Below, piece after piece: positions 34,424-43,251 of a stretch of DNA of 64,000 nt. Position 1 is the stretch's first letter. The number at the start of each line of letters is the position of its first letter. A program made the translations under genes and the position numbers. The notes below the pieces were generated by a model. The model was not told where the DNA came from. It made no database searches and worked only from the letters and a program-made list of their open reading frames with translations. The stretch is from UBA6623 sp965217195 (GTDB taxonomy: Bacteria > Acidobacteriota > Terriglobia > Bryobacterales > UBA6623), in the NCBI GenBank assembly GCA_965217195.1, contig CBDCHL010000005.1, positions 1,240,001-1,304,000 of the forward strand, written 5' to 3'.

Positions 34424-34435
34424 CCAAGTTTAGAA
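34424..34435 (-). promoter_or_regulatory. Conserved TAAACT promoter-like element, copy 2
   Basis: Minus strand TTCTAAACTTGG, 24 bp upstream of the GTG at 34400. Confidence 0.45.
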
Positions 34436-34503
34436 CAGCGCAATCGGCAGCGGGGGACGCCTTCGAGTGCCCGGTTGCCGCCGTGTGGAATCTCGCGAAT
34501 TCG

Positions 34504-34550
34504 CGGATGCGAGCCGATGACTCGATTCGCGGCAAGCCTGGAGGCCCAGC
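34504..34550 (+). repeat. Palindromic repeat 3' of receptor gene (family member 2)
   Basis: GCGAGCCGATGACTCGATTC-GCGGCAAGCCTGGAGGCCCA, 10 bp from the 3' end of the receptor gene at 34561; less perfect than the copy at 38025. Confidence 0.55.
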
Positions 34551-34560
34551 CGCCCCGCCC

Positions 34561-36792
34561 TCACCGAAAATCTTCGACCAGCATGATGTCGGCTCCGACG
34601 GTCTCTTGACGAGCGAACAGGATCGTCTGCTCGTCGGGTGAAACGGTGAACCCCCAGAACGGTTCGACTCCGCTCGGCAGGGCGGCTAAGGTTCGGATTT
34701 CGCCGGTTTCCAGGTGGAGGTAGCGGAAAGCGAATCCGGAATCGTCCGCCGACGTCGCCGGGCTATCCTCTCCGCTTTGCTCGGGACGTTCCATGAAGTA
34801 GACGCCGCCGTCCGTCACCGCGAAGCTGCGCGAAAAGACCCGCCGCAGCACTACGCGTTCTTGCCCCCGCGCCGTCGGCATCCGCCAGAGCTGTGAATGC
34901 TGAAACAAGGGTAGATTGTCGTCCTTCAGGTAGTACACGTACTCCCCGTCCGGCGATGCGAACGGGAGCGTTCCTCCTCGGCGCGTTACCTGTAGCGGCT
35001 CGCCCCCCGCGGCCGAGATCTTCCAAATTTCCCACCCTCCGGCGCGGTTCGAAGTGAAATAGACCCACTCACCATCCGGTGACCATCGCGGCATGTGGTC
35101 GAACGCGGAATCCTCGGTTAGCCGCAACGGCTCGCCGCCGCCCGCGTTGATGACGTAGATGTCGAAGGTGCCGGCGGCCCGAGAATCGAAAGCGACACGC
35201 CGGCCGTCCGGCGACCAGCGAGGCGAACCGGCCGACTCGAACCCGAACGTGTGCAGCAATCTCGCATTGGCGCCGTCGGCGTCGCTAACCCAAAGGCTCT
35301 GGGTCCCGGAGCGGTCCGAATCAAACACAATGCGTTTGCCGTCCGGGGAGTAGTGTGGACTGTCTTTCACACGCGTCGATGACGGAAAGGGATCTGTCCG
35401 CCAGGACCCGTCGGCGGCGCCCGTGCGACGCAAGGCCGCTAGATTGACATTCCACTGAAATTGGGTGAAGACCAAACGGTTCGCTTTCGCCGCGATAGCG
35501 GGATCCGTGGCCGCCATGGTTCCTATTGCCAAGGGACGAGGGATGTCCGGTTCTTCGGGAGACAAGCGCACCAGTCTATCGGCAAGAAAGCTGCGCTGTC
35601 GATTGACTACGATCAGGTCGCGGCCATTGGGCGCCCAGGCGGCGGCCTTACTTCTTCCCGATCTGTTCCACTCGGTGGCGGCCCCCCGTGGCACGGAATC
35701 TTTCGACATGTCGAGGGTGAGCAGCGGTCCGGAACGCGCTCCTACACGGCGATAGAAGGCAAGCGATCGCCCGTCGGGGGAGACCGCGGGGTCCACGTCG
35801 CCGTAAAGCGCTTCGGAAGGGGGCCAAGTCAACTGCCGCCTCTCCGACCCATCCGTCGGGAAAACAAATAACGCCGGCGGTTGCTCGGGCGACGGCCGCG
35901 CGCTCCCGATAATTCCTTGACCGTCGGGCGGCCAAGCTGTCTTCGGGTAGGAAGTCTCGGCGACCTTGCGAGTGGGCCCGCCGATCGCGGGCATCAGGAA
36001 GATTTCGTACTCCGTCACCATGGGCAAGGCGGTCCAGGCCGGACTTTCGTAGGAAGTACGCGCGAAAACCAGGAAGCGGCCGTCGGGAGACCAAGCCGGG
36101 CTCAGGTCATGGTCGGCGTGCGTCGTGAGGCGGATTGGCAGGTTCCCCGAACCGATTTGTTGGACGTAAATGTCGAAGTTATCCCGGCCTTCCCCGTCCC
36201 AACTGAATGCCACCTGCCGGCCGTCGGGGGAAAGGCCGGCGGTCTTCTCCACCCCCGGATAGCTGGTGAGCGGCACGGCCCGCATCGGCTCGGCGGTCGG
36301 CTCGGGACCGTCGGGCCCGAACATCCCTGTCCAAGCCCCCGCCACCGCCGCTACCGCCGCGAGCGCTCCGAAGGCGTACCAACCAATACGGCGCTTCGAA
36401 TCCGCGCGATGCGTCTCGCTCCGCGGGGCGTGCGGCGGCTCCCCCGGTTCAGACGAAGATCCCTGGGGAAGCCTCACCGGCGCAATGAAGCGGTAGCCGC
36501 GTTTCGGCAGCGTTTCGACGAAACGCGGGTTGTCGGCCGCGTCGCCGAGGGCTTGGCGTATTTTCCGAACGGCGGTGTTCAAGCCGTCGTCAAACTCGAC
36601 GAAGGTGTCACCCGGCCAAAGGCGTTCGTGCAGCTCCTCGTGCGTGACGACCTCGCCGGGGCGCTCGACCAGCGCGCGGAGGACTTGGAAAGGTTGCTCT
36701 TGCAGTTTGCCGCGAGCGCCGGTTTTGCGCAGCTCCCCCGAAGCCGGGTCAAGCTCGAACGAACCAAAGCGAATTAAGCCGGAATCACCCAC
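34561..36792 (-). CDS. ToxR-like transmembrane regulator with PD40 beta-propeller (paralogue 3)
   Basis: Winged helix (VVTHEELHERLWPGD, LNTAVRKIRQALGD), membrane helix around residues 135-155 (YAFGALAAVAAVAGAWTG) and a propeller of about 580 residues with blades such as SPDGRQVAFSWDGEGRDNFD, WSPDGRFLVFARTS, YSPDGKRIVFDSDRSG, WSPDGEWVYFTSNRAGG, ending MLVEDFR. Its closest relatives are the genes at 30217 and 38076, with blade-by-blade correspondence. GTG at 36792 is aligned with the other starts; an ATG at 36870 would add 26 residues. Confidence 0.85.
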   Translation of the reverse strand: MGDSGLIRFGSFELDPASGELRKTGARGKLQEQPFQVLRALVERPGEVVTHEELHERLWPGDTFVEFDDGLNTAVRKIRQALGDAADNPRFVETLPKRGYRFIAPVRLPQGSSSEPGEPPHAPRSETHRADSKRRIGWYAFGALAAVAAVAGAWTGMFGPDGPEPTAEPMRAVPLTSYPGVEKTAGLSPDGRQVAFSWDGEGRDNFDIYVQQIGSGNLPIRLTTHADHDLSPAWSPDGRFLVFARTSYESPAWTALPMVTEYEIFLMPAIGGPTRKVAETSYPKTAWPPDGQGIIGSARPSPEQPPALFVFPTDGSERRQLTWPPSEALYGDVDPAVSPDGRSLAFYRRVGARSGPLLTLDMSKDSVPRGAATEWNRSGRSKAAAWAPNGRDLIVVNRQRSFLADRLVRLSPEEPDIPRPLAIGTMAATDPAIAAKANRLVFTQFQWNVNLAALRRTGAADGSWRTDPFPSSTRVKDSPHYSPDGKRIVFDSDRSGTQSLWVSDADGANARLLHTFGFESAGSPRWSPDGRRVAFDSRAAGTFDIYVINAGGGEPLRLTEDSAFDHMPRWSPDGEWVYFTSNRAGGWEIWKISAAGGEPLQVTRRGGTLPFASPDGEYVYYLKDDNLPLFQHSQLWRMPTARGQERVVLRRVFSRSFAVTDGGVYFMERPEQSGEDSPATSADDSGFAFRYLHLETGEIRTLAALPSGVEPFWGFTVSPDEQTILFARQETVGADIMLVEDFR

Positions 36793-36815
36793 GGTTTCCG
36801 CCAAAGACTGCCGTT

Positions 36816-36827
36816 CCAAGTTTAAAC
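36816..36827 (-). promoter_or_regulatory. Conserved TAAACT promoter-like element, copy 3
   Basis: Minus strand GTTTAAACTTGG, 24 bp upstream of the GTG at 36792; here the core extends to the palindrome GTTTAAAC. Confidence 0.45.
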
Positions 36828-37106
36828 CAACATCCTCGGTCGGCGTTGCGTCATAGAACCGCATGACCATACGGAGCCCCGCGAACAGCAGAAACAGAGG
36901 CGTGCACGGCAGTGCACGCTCCCCCCCGGTCTCACCCCGCTCGCTTCGAATTCAGCAGGTTTGACGAGCAGAAAACGCCGGCGTGGCGTGAGCCCCCAGG
37001 CTTGCCGGGAACCGAGTCATCGGTTCGTGTCCCCGAGCCGGCGAAGCGTTCCGAGGTGGGATCGGGACACGCCCGGATGACCCGGAGTGCAGCCTGGAGA
37101 CTCAGA

Positions 37107-37148
37107 GGCCGTGAAGAAATGGGGGCTGTCCCCGATTTCTTCACGGCC
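37107..37148. repeat. 42-bp near-perfect hairpin (GTGAAGAAAT family)
   Basis: GGCCGTGAAGAAAT and its exact complement ATTTCTTCACGGCC flank GGGG-GCTGTC-CCC. It lies 19 bp from the 3' end of the minus-strand receptor pseudogene and could end its transcript, but it has no U-run. The arms match the outer repeat at 5662-5680 (GGGCTGTGAAAAAAT) and the motifs in 50240-50345, so it is a dispersed element and not only a terminator. An inverted copy of the 30163 repeat lies at about 36981-37031. Confidence 0.75.
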
Positions 37149-37166
37149 CATCACCCTGCGGCGACT

Positions 37167-37836
37167 TCACCGGAAATTTTCGACCAGCATGATGTCGGCC
37201 TGCAGTGGTTCCATTTGGCCGAAGAGAATCGATCGGCCGTCGGGGGAGACGCTCAGGGGGCCAACCGGCTCTTTCTCGAAGTCATGGATCGGCTCGACGG
37301 CGCCCGTGGCAAAGCGGAGGCATTGGAGCGAAAAACCGGCTTCCGGAGTGGATGGGGGAATGAAATAGACCCCGTCCTCGACGACATCAAAGAAGCCCAT
37401 GTGCGCCCTCGCCTAGTTTTTCGAGCAGGCGGTAGTGGGCAACGACGCGCTCGTCCCCGGCGCCTTCCGGAAGCCCGACGATTTGTCCCGCCGGGTCGAG
37501 TAATTCGACCGGTCCGATAAAGCGATAGCCGCGGCGCGGCAGGGTTTCGATAAAGCGAGGCTCGTCGGCGGAATCACCCAGCGCCCGCCGCAATCTCCTG
37601 ACGGCGGTATTGAGGCCGTCTTCGAAATCAACGAAGGTTCCGTCGGGCCAAAGGCGTTCGCGGAGGGCCTCACGCGTGACGAGTTTGCCGGGGCGCTCGA
37701 GCAGCGCGTCCAGAACTTGAAACGCCTGCTCGGGCAGACGAATCTTCACACCGCCCTTGCGCAGCTCGCCCGTCTTGACGTTCACTTCGAAGGTTTCAAA
37801 CCGCACCACCTTCGAAATTTCGATCGAATCGGGCAT
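37167..37836 (-). pseudogene. Collapsed receptor gene: winged helix, first residues of a kinase domain, then propeller end
   Basis: The 5' part (37836 to 37387) encodes a winged helix of the same family but more diverged (LVTREALRERLWPDGTFVDF, LNTAVRRLRRALGD), then AHYRLLEKLGEGAHG, the glycine-rich loop that opens a Ser/Thr protein kinase domain. Immediately after, in another frame, 37400-37167 encodes only the last 77 residues of a PD40 protein (LSVSPDGRSILFGQMEPLQA, MLVENFR). The original was probably a winged-helix/kinase/propeller fusion of about 900 residues that lost its whole middle. Confidence 0.78.
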
Positions 37837-37939
37837 CGAATGTCGGATGATCCCTTCCTAACCGGCGTGCGCGATTCACGGCTTGCGGTTGGAATTCAGG
37901 AGGATTATAGCGCTTTCGGGAGCCTGCGAACGACCTTGA

Positions 37940-38075
37940 TGTGGCGTGAGCGTCCACGCTTGCCGCGCCCCGAGTCATCGGGGCGTGTCTTCGAAAGCCG
38001 TTACGCAAGATCTCGCGCATTCGCGGACACGAACCGATGACTCGGTTCGCGGCAAGCCTGGAGGCTCACGCCACG
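37940..38075. repeat. Inverted pair of palindromic repeats (family members 4 and 5)
   Basis: Copy 37940-37989 (TGGCGTGAGCGTCCACGCTT-GCCGCGCCCCGAGTCATCGG) and copy 38025-38075 (GACACGAACCGATGACTCGG-TTCGCGGCAAGCCTGGAGGC-TCACGCCAC) face each other across 35 bp, so the transcript could form a long hairpin. It touches the stop codon of the receptor gene at 38076. Confidence 0.7.
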
Positions 38076-40259
38076 TCAGCGGAAGTTTTCGACCAACATC
38101 AAATCAGCGCCGATGGTGTCTCTATACGTGTACAAGATCGTCAGCTCATCGGGTGAAACCGTGAAGCCGTAGAAGGGCTTCGTTTCGGGTCGCAGAGTGG
38201 TCAATGTGCGAATTTCCCCTCCCGCAAGGTCGAGGTAACGCACGGCGAAGCCCTCGCGGGCCGAGCCGGCCTCGGGTCCCCGCATGAAGTAGATCCCCTT
38301 CTCGGTCACCGCGAAGTTACGAGAAAAGACGCGCTCGATTATCAATTGCTCTTCTCCACCCTCGATCGGCATCCGCCACAGTTGCGAGTGCTGATTGAAA
38401 GGGAGATTCTCGTCCTTGAGGTAGTACAGGAATGCTCCATCCGGCGACGGCAACGCCAGCGTTCCCCCATTTCGCGTGACCTTTTGCGGCACGCCCCCCG
38501 CGGCCGAAACCTTCCAAATCTCCGAACGCTCGGATCGTTTCGACGTGAAGTACAGCCACCGGCCGTCCGCCGACCACCGCGGCATGTGGTCGAAAGCGGG
38601 CCCGCCGGTGAGCCGGAGTGGCTTGCCCCCGGAGACGTTGCCGGCATAGATGTCAAAAGTCCCCTCAATAGGCGAATCGAAGGCGATCCGCCGGCCGTCG
38701 GGCGACCAGCGGGGAGAACCGGCCATATTGGATCCGAAACTGTGCAGCAGGGTCGCGCCGGAACCGTCTGCTTCGCTGACCCAAACGCTTTGTAACCCGG
38801 TTCGAGCGGAAGTAAACGCGACGCGTTTGCCGTCGGGGGAGTAGTGCGGGGCGGATTCCCATAGAGTCGAAGACGGAAACGGCTCCGTTTGACCAAAGCC
38901 GACCTCGGCGCTTTTTCGTCGCAGGACACCTAGATTAGCCTCCCAAGTTTGCCGGCTGAAGACGAGCCTGTTTGTCTTCGCCGAAACATCGGGATCGATC
39001 ACATTCGGAGCCGTGAGGGGTAAAGCAACGGGGTCGCCGCCCGGTCGGGACAAACGAGCCAGTTGGCCCATCAGTGGTTGAACGACGATCAACTCCCGCC
39101 CGTCAGGCGACCAAGTGGCTTGCGGGAACGGGGCGATCGTTGATGTCCACTCGGTCGGGGGGCGCTGGGGTGTGAAATCCGTTTGAACATCCACGCTCAA
39201 CAACACCGAGACATTTATACCCAGCGAACGAAAGAAAACGGCTGACCGCCTATTGGGAGACACTGCCCGCAAAAAGTCTCCCCTAGAGCCCGCGGGCGGC
39301 CGGCTCACTTGCTTCTTCTCGCCATTCGCGAGGAAGACGAACAAGGCCGGCGGCTCGTCGGGAGCGGGTCGCAGGCTCCCAAGAAACGATTCGCCGTCCG
39401 ACAGCCAGGCGATCCTCGGAAAGGACGACTCGGCCACCTTGCGCAGTGGTCCCCCGATCGCCGGCACCACGAAAATCTCGCACTGAATCGCAACGCCGGC
39501 GGGAAGAAGAGCGAAGGGATCGGACGTACGCGCGAAAGCGATGAAGTCGCCGTCCGGAGACCAAGTCGGGCTGAGATCATGCGCGGCGTGCGTGGTCAGG
39601 CGCACCGGCGGACCATGCGAACCGACGTTCTGAATGTAGATATCGAAGTTATCCCGGCTCTCTCCGTCCCAGGCGAAAGCCCCCCGTTCGCCGTCCGGCG
39701 AGAAGCTCGGATATCTTTCCGTCCCGGGGTAGCTCGTGAGGGGGGCCATGGTCATGGGACCGGATGGCGCCGTGGCGTCGGAAGGGGCGAAATATCCCCA
39801 CCAGAGCAGTACGGCGAGGACTGCGGCTGCTGCTGCCGCGAACCATCCGAAGCGCCTCCTCGAAGATTCGCTTTTCCGCGCTCGTTGCGTCACGTCGCGA
39901 GGCGGCCCACCGGGATGACCCGACAGGTCCCGGGGGCGGTCCAATGGCGCGATGAAGCGGTAACCGCGTCTGGGCAGCGTTTCGACGAAACGCGGATTGT
40001 CGGCCGAGTCGCCGAGGGCTTGCCGGATCTTGCGGACGGCGGTATTCAATCCGTCGTCGAATTCGACGAAAGTGTCGCCCGGCCAGAGGCGTTCGTGGAG
40101 TTCCTCGCGCGTTACGACTTCGCCCGGGCGCTCGACAAGCGCCCGCAGCACCTGAAACGGCTGTTCTTGCAACCTGACGCGAGCCCCGTTCTTGCGCAGC
40201 TCGCCCGATGCCGGGTCAAGCTCGAAGGAGCCAAATCGAACTAAGTCGGAATTCCCCAC
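38076..40259 (-). CDS. ToxR-like transmembrane regulator with PD40 beta-propeller (paralogue 4)
   Basis: Winged helix VVTREELHERLWPGD and LNTAVRKIRQALGD, membrane helix around residues 140-160 (WFAAAAAAVLAVLLWWGYFA), then propeller blades (FSPDGERGAFAWDGESRDNF, WSPDGDFIAFARTS, YSPDGKRVAFTSARTG, WSPDGRRIAFDSPIEG, WSADGRWLYFTSKRSE), ending MLVENFR. The GTG at 40259 has GGAGAAGG directly upstream, like paralogue 1; the open frame reaches 40358. It is the first gene of the four in the direction of transcription. Confidence 0.85.
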   Translation of the reverse strand: MGNSDLVRFGSFELDPASGELRKNGARVRLQEQPFQVLRALVERPGEVVTREELHERLWPGDTFVEFDDGLNTAVRKIRQALGDSADNPRFVETLPRRGYRFIAPLDRPRDLSGHPGGPPRDVTQRARKSESSRRRFGWFAAAAAAVLAVLLWWGYFAPSDATAPSGPMTMAPLTSYPGTERYPSFSPDGERGAFAWDGESRDNFDIYIQNVGSHGPPVRLTTHAAHDLSPTWSPDGDFIAFARTSDPFALLPAGVAIQCEIFVVPAIGGPLRKVAESSFPRIAWLSDGESFLGSLRPAPDEPPALFVFLANGEKKQVSRPPAGSRGDFLRAVSPNRRSAVFFRSLGINVSVLLSVDVQTDFTPQRPPTEWTSTIAPFPQATWSPDGRELIVVQPLMGQLARLSRPGGDPVALPLTAPNVIDPDVSAKTNRLVFSRQTWEANLGVLRRKSAEVGFGQTEPFPSSTLWESAPHYSPDGKRVAFTSARTGLQSVWVSEADGSGATLLHSFGSNMAGSPRWSPDGRRIAFDSPIEGTFDIYAGNVSGGKPLRLTGGPAFDHMPRWSADGRWLYFTSKRSERSEIWKVSAAGGVPQKVTRNGGTLALPSPDGAFLYYLKDENLPFNQHSQLWRMPIEGGEEQLIIERVFSRNFAVTEKGIYFMRGPEAGSAREGFAVRYLDLAGGEIRTLTTLRPETKPFYGFTVSPDELTILYTYRDTIGADLMLVENFR

Positions 40260-40577
40260 CCTTCTCCAAAATCGATGCCCCAAGTTTAGGACAATCCTCG
40301 GAAACCCGATCGGATCCCCTGCCTCTTCCTCGTCGTTTCCATTCGGAGGGCTCGCCAACCGGGCCCGGCAACGCCCAATCCGTCACCTGTCACTGCTTGC
40401 CGAGGAGGAGATCGACCGCCAAGGGCTGTCCGGGAATATTTTTAACCGACTTCTTTTCAAGGACTTATCTGTACATCTCGATTCCGGTTCCATTTCGGTC
40501 AGAGGTCAGCCCCTGTCCATGGCATAGCGGCCTGACCTGACGCATTCTCGGTCTCACCAACCCCGGAGGTGAGTGCC
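40260..40577. promoter_or_regulatory. Divergent intergenic region with TAAACT element (copy 4) at 40280-40291
   Basis: Minus strand TCCTAAACTTGG lies 21 bp before the GTG at 40259. The remaining bases up to the metalloprotease start show an AT-richer patch near 40436-40460 (GGAATATTTTTAACCGAC) that may hold the opposite promoter. No gene recognised. Confidence 0.4.
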
Positions 40578-41267
40578 GTGAATCGATTTTCCACGTTCTT
40601 TGTTTTCGCTTGGGCCGCGACAGCTGCTTTCAACTCGACATCGGCCGCCGAGCCGAGTACCGGCGGCGTCGGTCATCCGGCCGAGCCGCTGACAATCCGT
40701 GTTTACGATTATGTCCGCTTGCCGGAACCGGATTTTGAACAGGCCCGCTCCCATGCCGAGCGTGTCTTCTTCAAGGCCGGCGTTCCCACACGCTGGATTC
40801 GTTGCGCGTCACAGCCGGGGGAGCCGACCGACCCCGACTGCAAGGGAATCATCACGTCGACCGACCTCGTATTGAGAATCATGCCGGAAGCGATGGCGTC
40901 AAGAGTGCCCGTGACCGGCAAGGCGTTCGGTTACGCCGTACCCTCCAGGGACGCGCGCTTCGGAACGGTCGCCAACGTATTCCACCATCAAGTCGGCGAG
41001 CTGATCGCTCGCATGCGCCAAAGAGCCGGCGGCAGGCTTTACTCGGAGTCCGCCGTGCTGGGGCACATCGTGGCGCACGAACTGGGGCACGTCCTGCTCG
41101 GGCACGGAAGCCATTCGCGGTCCGGCATCATGGCCTTCCCGTGGGGGCCGAAGCAGTTGAGGGCCTGCTTGGATGGCGGGCTGTTGTTCTCGAAGCCCCA
41201 AGCGGCGAAGATTCGAGGGGATGTTCGAAAGCGGCGGCAGGCGCGAGTGCCGGCAGGACCAGCTTAG
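40578..41267 (+). CDS. Secreted HExxH metalloprotease-like protein
   Basis: A 229-residue protein with a signal peptide (hydrophobic residues about 7-24, cleavage near TSAAE). The zinc motif is AHELGHVLLGHGSHSRSGIM: HELGH, a third His in the SHS segment, and a Met-turn-like GIM, as in metzincin-like proteins. I take the GTG at 40578 because GGAGG lies eight bases upstream; a GTG at 40569 overlaps that site. Family frequent in Acidobacteriota; substrate unknown. Confidence 0.78.
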   Translation: MNRFSTFFVFAWAATAAFNSTSAAEPSTGGVGHPAEPLTIRVYDYVRLPEPDFEQARSHAERVFFKAGVPTRWIRCASQPGEPTDPDCKGIITSTDLVLRIMPEAMASRVPVTGKAFGYAVPSRDARFGTVANVFHHQVGELIARMRQRAGGRLYSESAVLGHIVAHELGHVLLGHGSHSRSGIMAFPWGPKQLRACLDGGLLFSKPQAAKIRGDVRKRRQARVPAGPA

Positions 41268-41359
41268 AGCTTGTCTTGACTGAAAACTAGGACAAACACG
41301 AGTGTTTGTCCCTACCGGCGCCGGTCGCTACCTGGGCCGTTTGTGGCAGAATCACTTCC

Positions 41360-43099
41360 ATGAATATTGATGCTTTGGGTTGTCTTCGGGAGGCGCTTTC
41401 GGTACTTCCGGTTTCGGGTCCGTCGGCTTGGGTGATGGGTTTGGTGGCGCTGGGGGTGATGGCAACGGTGGGTTGTTCTTCGAACGGGGCAGGCGGCGAC
41501 GAGCAAGCGCGGGCTTTTATCGAGGAGCATCTGGCTCGGGCGCGGGAACTCGAGATCGAGGTCGGGCGTCTTTGGTGGAAAGCGAGCGTAAGTGGTTCGG
41601 AAGAGGATTTTCAGGCCAAGGAGGAAGCGGAGAACGCTTTGAATGCGGTTTTGGCGGATCCGGCGGCGTTTGCGCGTCTCCAGGAGGTTCGGGACGGCGG
41701 AGAGATTGAGGATGTGTGGTTGCGACGCCAAATCGAGGTGCTTCACCTGGCCTACCTCGGTAAGCAGGTCGATCCCGCCCTGCTGCGCGAAATGACGGCG
41801 AAAGCGAACGAAGTCGAGAAGATTTTCAACACCTATCGAGCCCAAGTGGGCGAGAAGCGGCTGACGGAGAACGATGTCCGGGCGATTCTCAAGGAGTCGC
41901 GTGATTCAGCGGAGCGCGAGGCGGCGTGGACGGCCGGCAAGGGCGTCGGCGCTGAGGTGGAGGAGTTGCTCAAAGAGCTGGTCGGACTGCGCAATCAAGC
42001 GGCGCGCAGGCTCGGGTATCGCGATTACTACGCTTTGTCGCTGGCGCTCAACGAACAGAACGAAGACGAGCTGTTGAAACTCTTCGAAGAGCTCGACGAG
42101 TTAACCGGAGCTACGTTTCGGGAGGCGAAGGACGAGGTAGACGGCCGCTTGGCCGCAAGGTTCGGCATCAAGCCCGAGCAGCTCCGGCCGTGGCATTACG
42201 ATGATCCCTTCTTCCAGGAAGCGCCGCGGATCGAAGAAGTCCGGTTCGACACGCTTTATGAAGACCGCGACCTGGTGGCGATATCGCGTGATTTCTACGG
42301 CGGCATCGGCCTGCCGGTCGAGGACGTACTCGAGCGCAGCAGCCTTTACGAGCAGGAAGGCAAGAGCCCGCATGCGTTTTGCATCGACATCGACCGCGCC
42401 GGTGACGTGCGCATTCTGACCAACATTCGACCGAATGATTATTGGATGGATACGGTACTTCACGAGTTGGGGCACGCGGTGTATTCGAAATATTTGGGCG
42501 CTGACTTGCCTTATCTGCTGCGCACCGACGCCCATACGCTGACAACCGAGGCGATTGCGATGATGTTCGGGCGACTGCCCAAACGCGGGCCCTGGCTGCG
42601 TGCAGCTTTAGGATTGGAGGAAGCCGAGGTTGAGCGGACGGCCGCCGCGGCGGGGCGGACGTTGCGGTTGGCCTCGTTGATCTTCAGCCGCTGGTGCCAA
42701 GTGATGTTGCATTTCGAGCGGGCGATGTACGGCGACCCGGAGCAGGATCTCAACAAACTGTGGTGGGATTTGGTCGAACGCTATCAAGGCGTTCGGCGGC
42801 CCGAAGGCCGCGACGCGCCCGACTATGCTTCGAAGATTCATTTCGTGGTGGCGCCGGTGTACTACCACAACTACATGATGGGCGAATTGTTGGCGTCGCA
42901 GATCCACCATGCCATCGCCCGGGAGACGGGCTCGGACGACCCGGCGTCGGTGGTGTACGCCGGGGATGAGCGCGTGGGGGCGTTTCTCAAAGAGAAGGTT
43001 TTCGAGCCGGGCAAGAGCCTGGGGTGGAATGCGTTGATCGAGTACGCGACCGGAGAGCCGCTGACGGCGAAGTACTACGCGGGCGATTTTGTGGAGTGA
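41360..43099 (+). CDS. Lipoprotein M2-family peptidase (angiotensin-converting-enzyme-like)
   Basis: A 579-residue mostly helical zinc peptidase. A signal peptide ends in the lipobox ATVGC (Cys about 39), so the enzyme is a lipoprotein. The zinc motif is VLHELGHAVYSKY (around residue 368) with the third ligand Glu in TTEAIAMMFGRLP about 24 residues on, and the end has HNYMMGELLASQ, both typical of M2. The M2 family cleaves dipeptides from peptide C-termini. I use the ATG at 41360; an upstream open frame to 41306 lacks a signal-peptide-like start. Confidence 0.88.
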   Translation: MNIDALGCLREALSVLPVSGPSAWVMGLVALGVMATVGCSSNGAGGDEQARAFIEEHLARARELEIEVGRLWWKASVSGSEEDFQAKEEAENALNAVLADPAAFARLQEVRDGGEIEDVWLRRQIEVLHLAYLGKQVDPALLREMTAKANEVEKIFNTYRAQVGEKRLTENDVRAILKESRDSAEREAAWTAGKGVGAEVEELLKELVGLRNQAARRLGYRDYYALSLALNEQNEDELLKLFEELDELTGATFREAKDEVDGRLAARFGIKPEQLRPWHYDDPFFQEAPRIEEVRFDTLYEDRDLVAISRDFYGGIGLPVEDVLERSSLYEQEGKSPHAFCIDIDRAGDVRILTNIRPNDYWMDTVLHELGHAVYSKYLGADLPYLLRTDAHTLTTEAIAMMFGRLPKRGPWLRAALGLEEAEVERTAAAAGRTLRLASLIFSRWCQVMLHFERAMYGDPEQDLNKLWWDLVERYQGVRRPEGRDAPDYASKIHFVVAPVYYHNYMMGELLASQIHHAIARETGSDDPASVVYAGDERVGAFLKEKVFEPGKSLGWNALIEYATGEPLTAKYYAGDFVE

Positions 43100-43251
43100 C
43101 GCGGGAGAGGTGCCCGGATGGGGCCCTTGTGGCGGCGTAGGAGGGCGGCGCCTTCGGAGGAAAGCCGCGGGTCTCTTCGAGCCCCACGCTACGGTGATTG
43201 ACCCGCGTTGTTGTTTGGGTGGGGGGGCGAGCGGCCGTCGACATGAAGCAC

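Noticed and set aside
37107..37148. Simple rho-independent terminator
   Set aside because: Perfect stem but no U-run on either strand, and the same sequence recurs in other contexts.
30217..40358. Tandem array as a TolB/Pal envelope system
   Set aside because: The propellers are fused to winged helices and a membrane helix; no tol or pal gene is present, so they are regulators.
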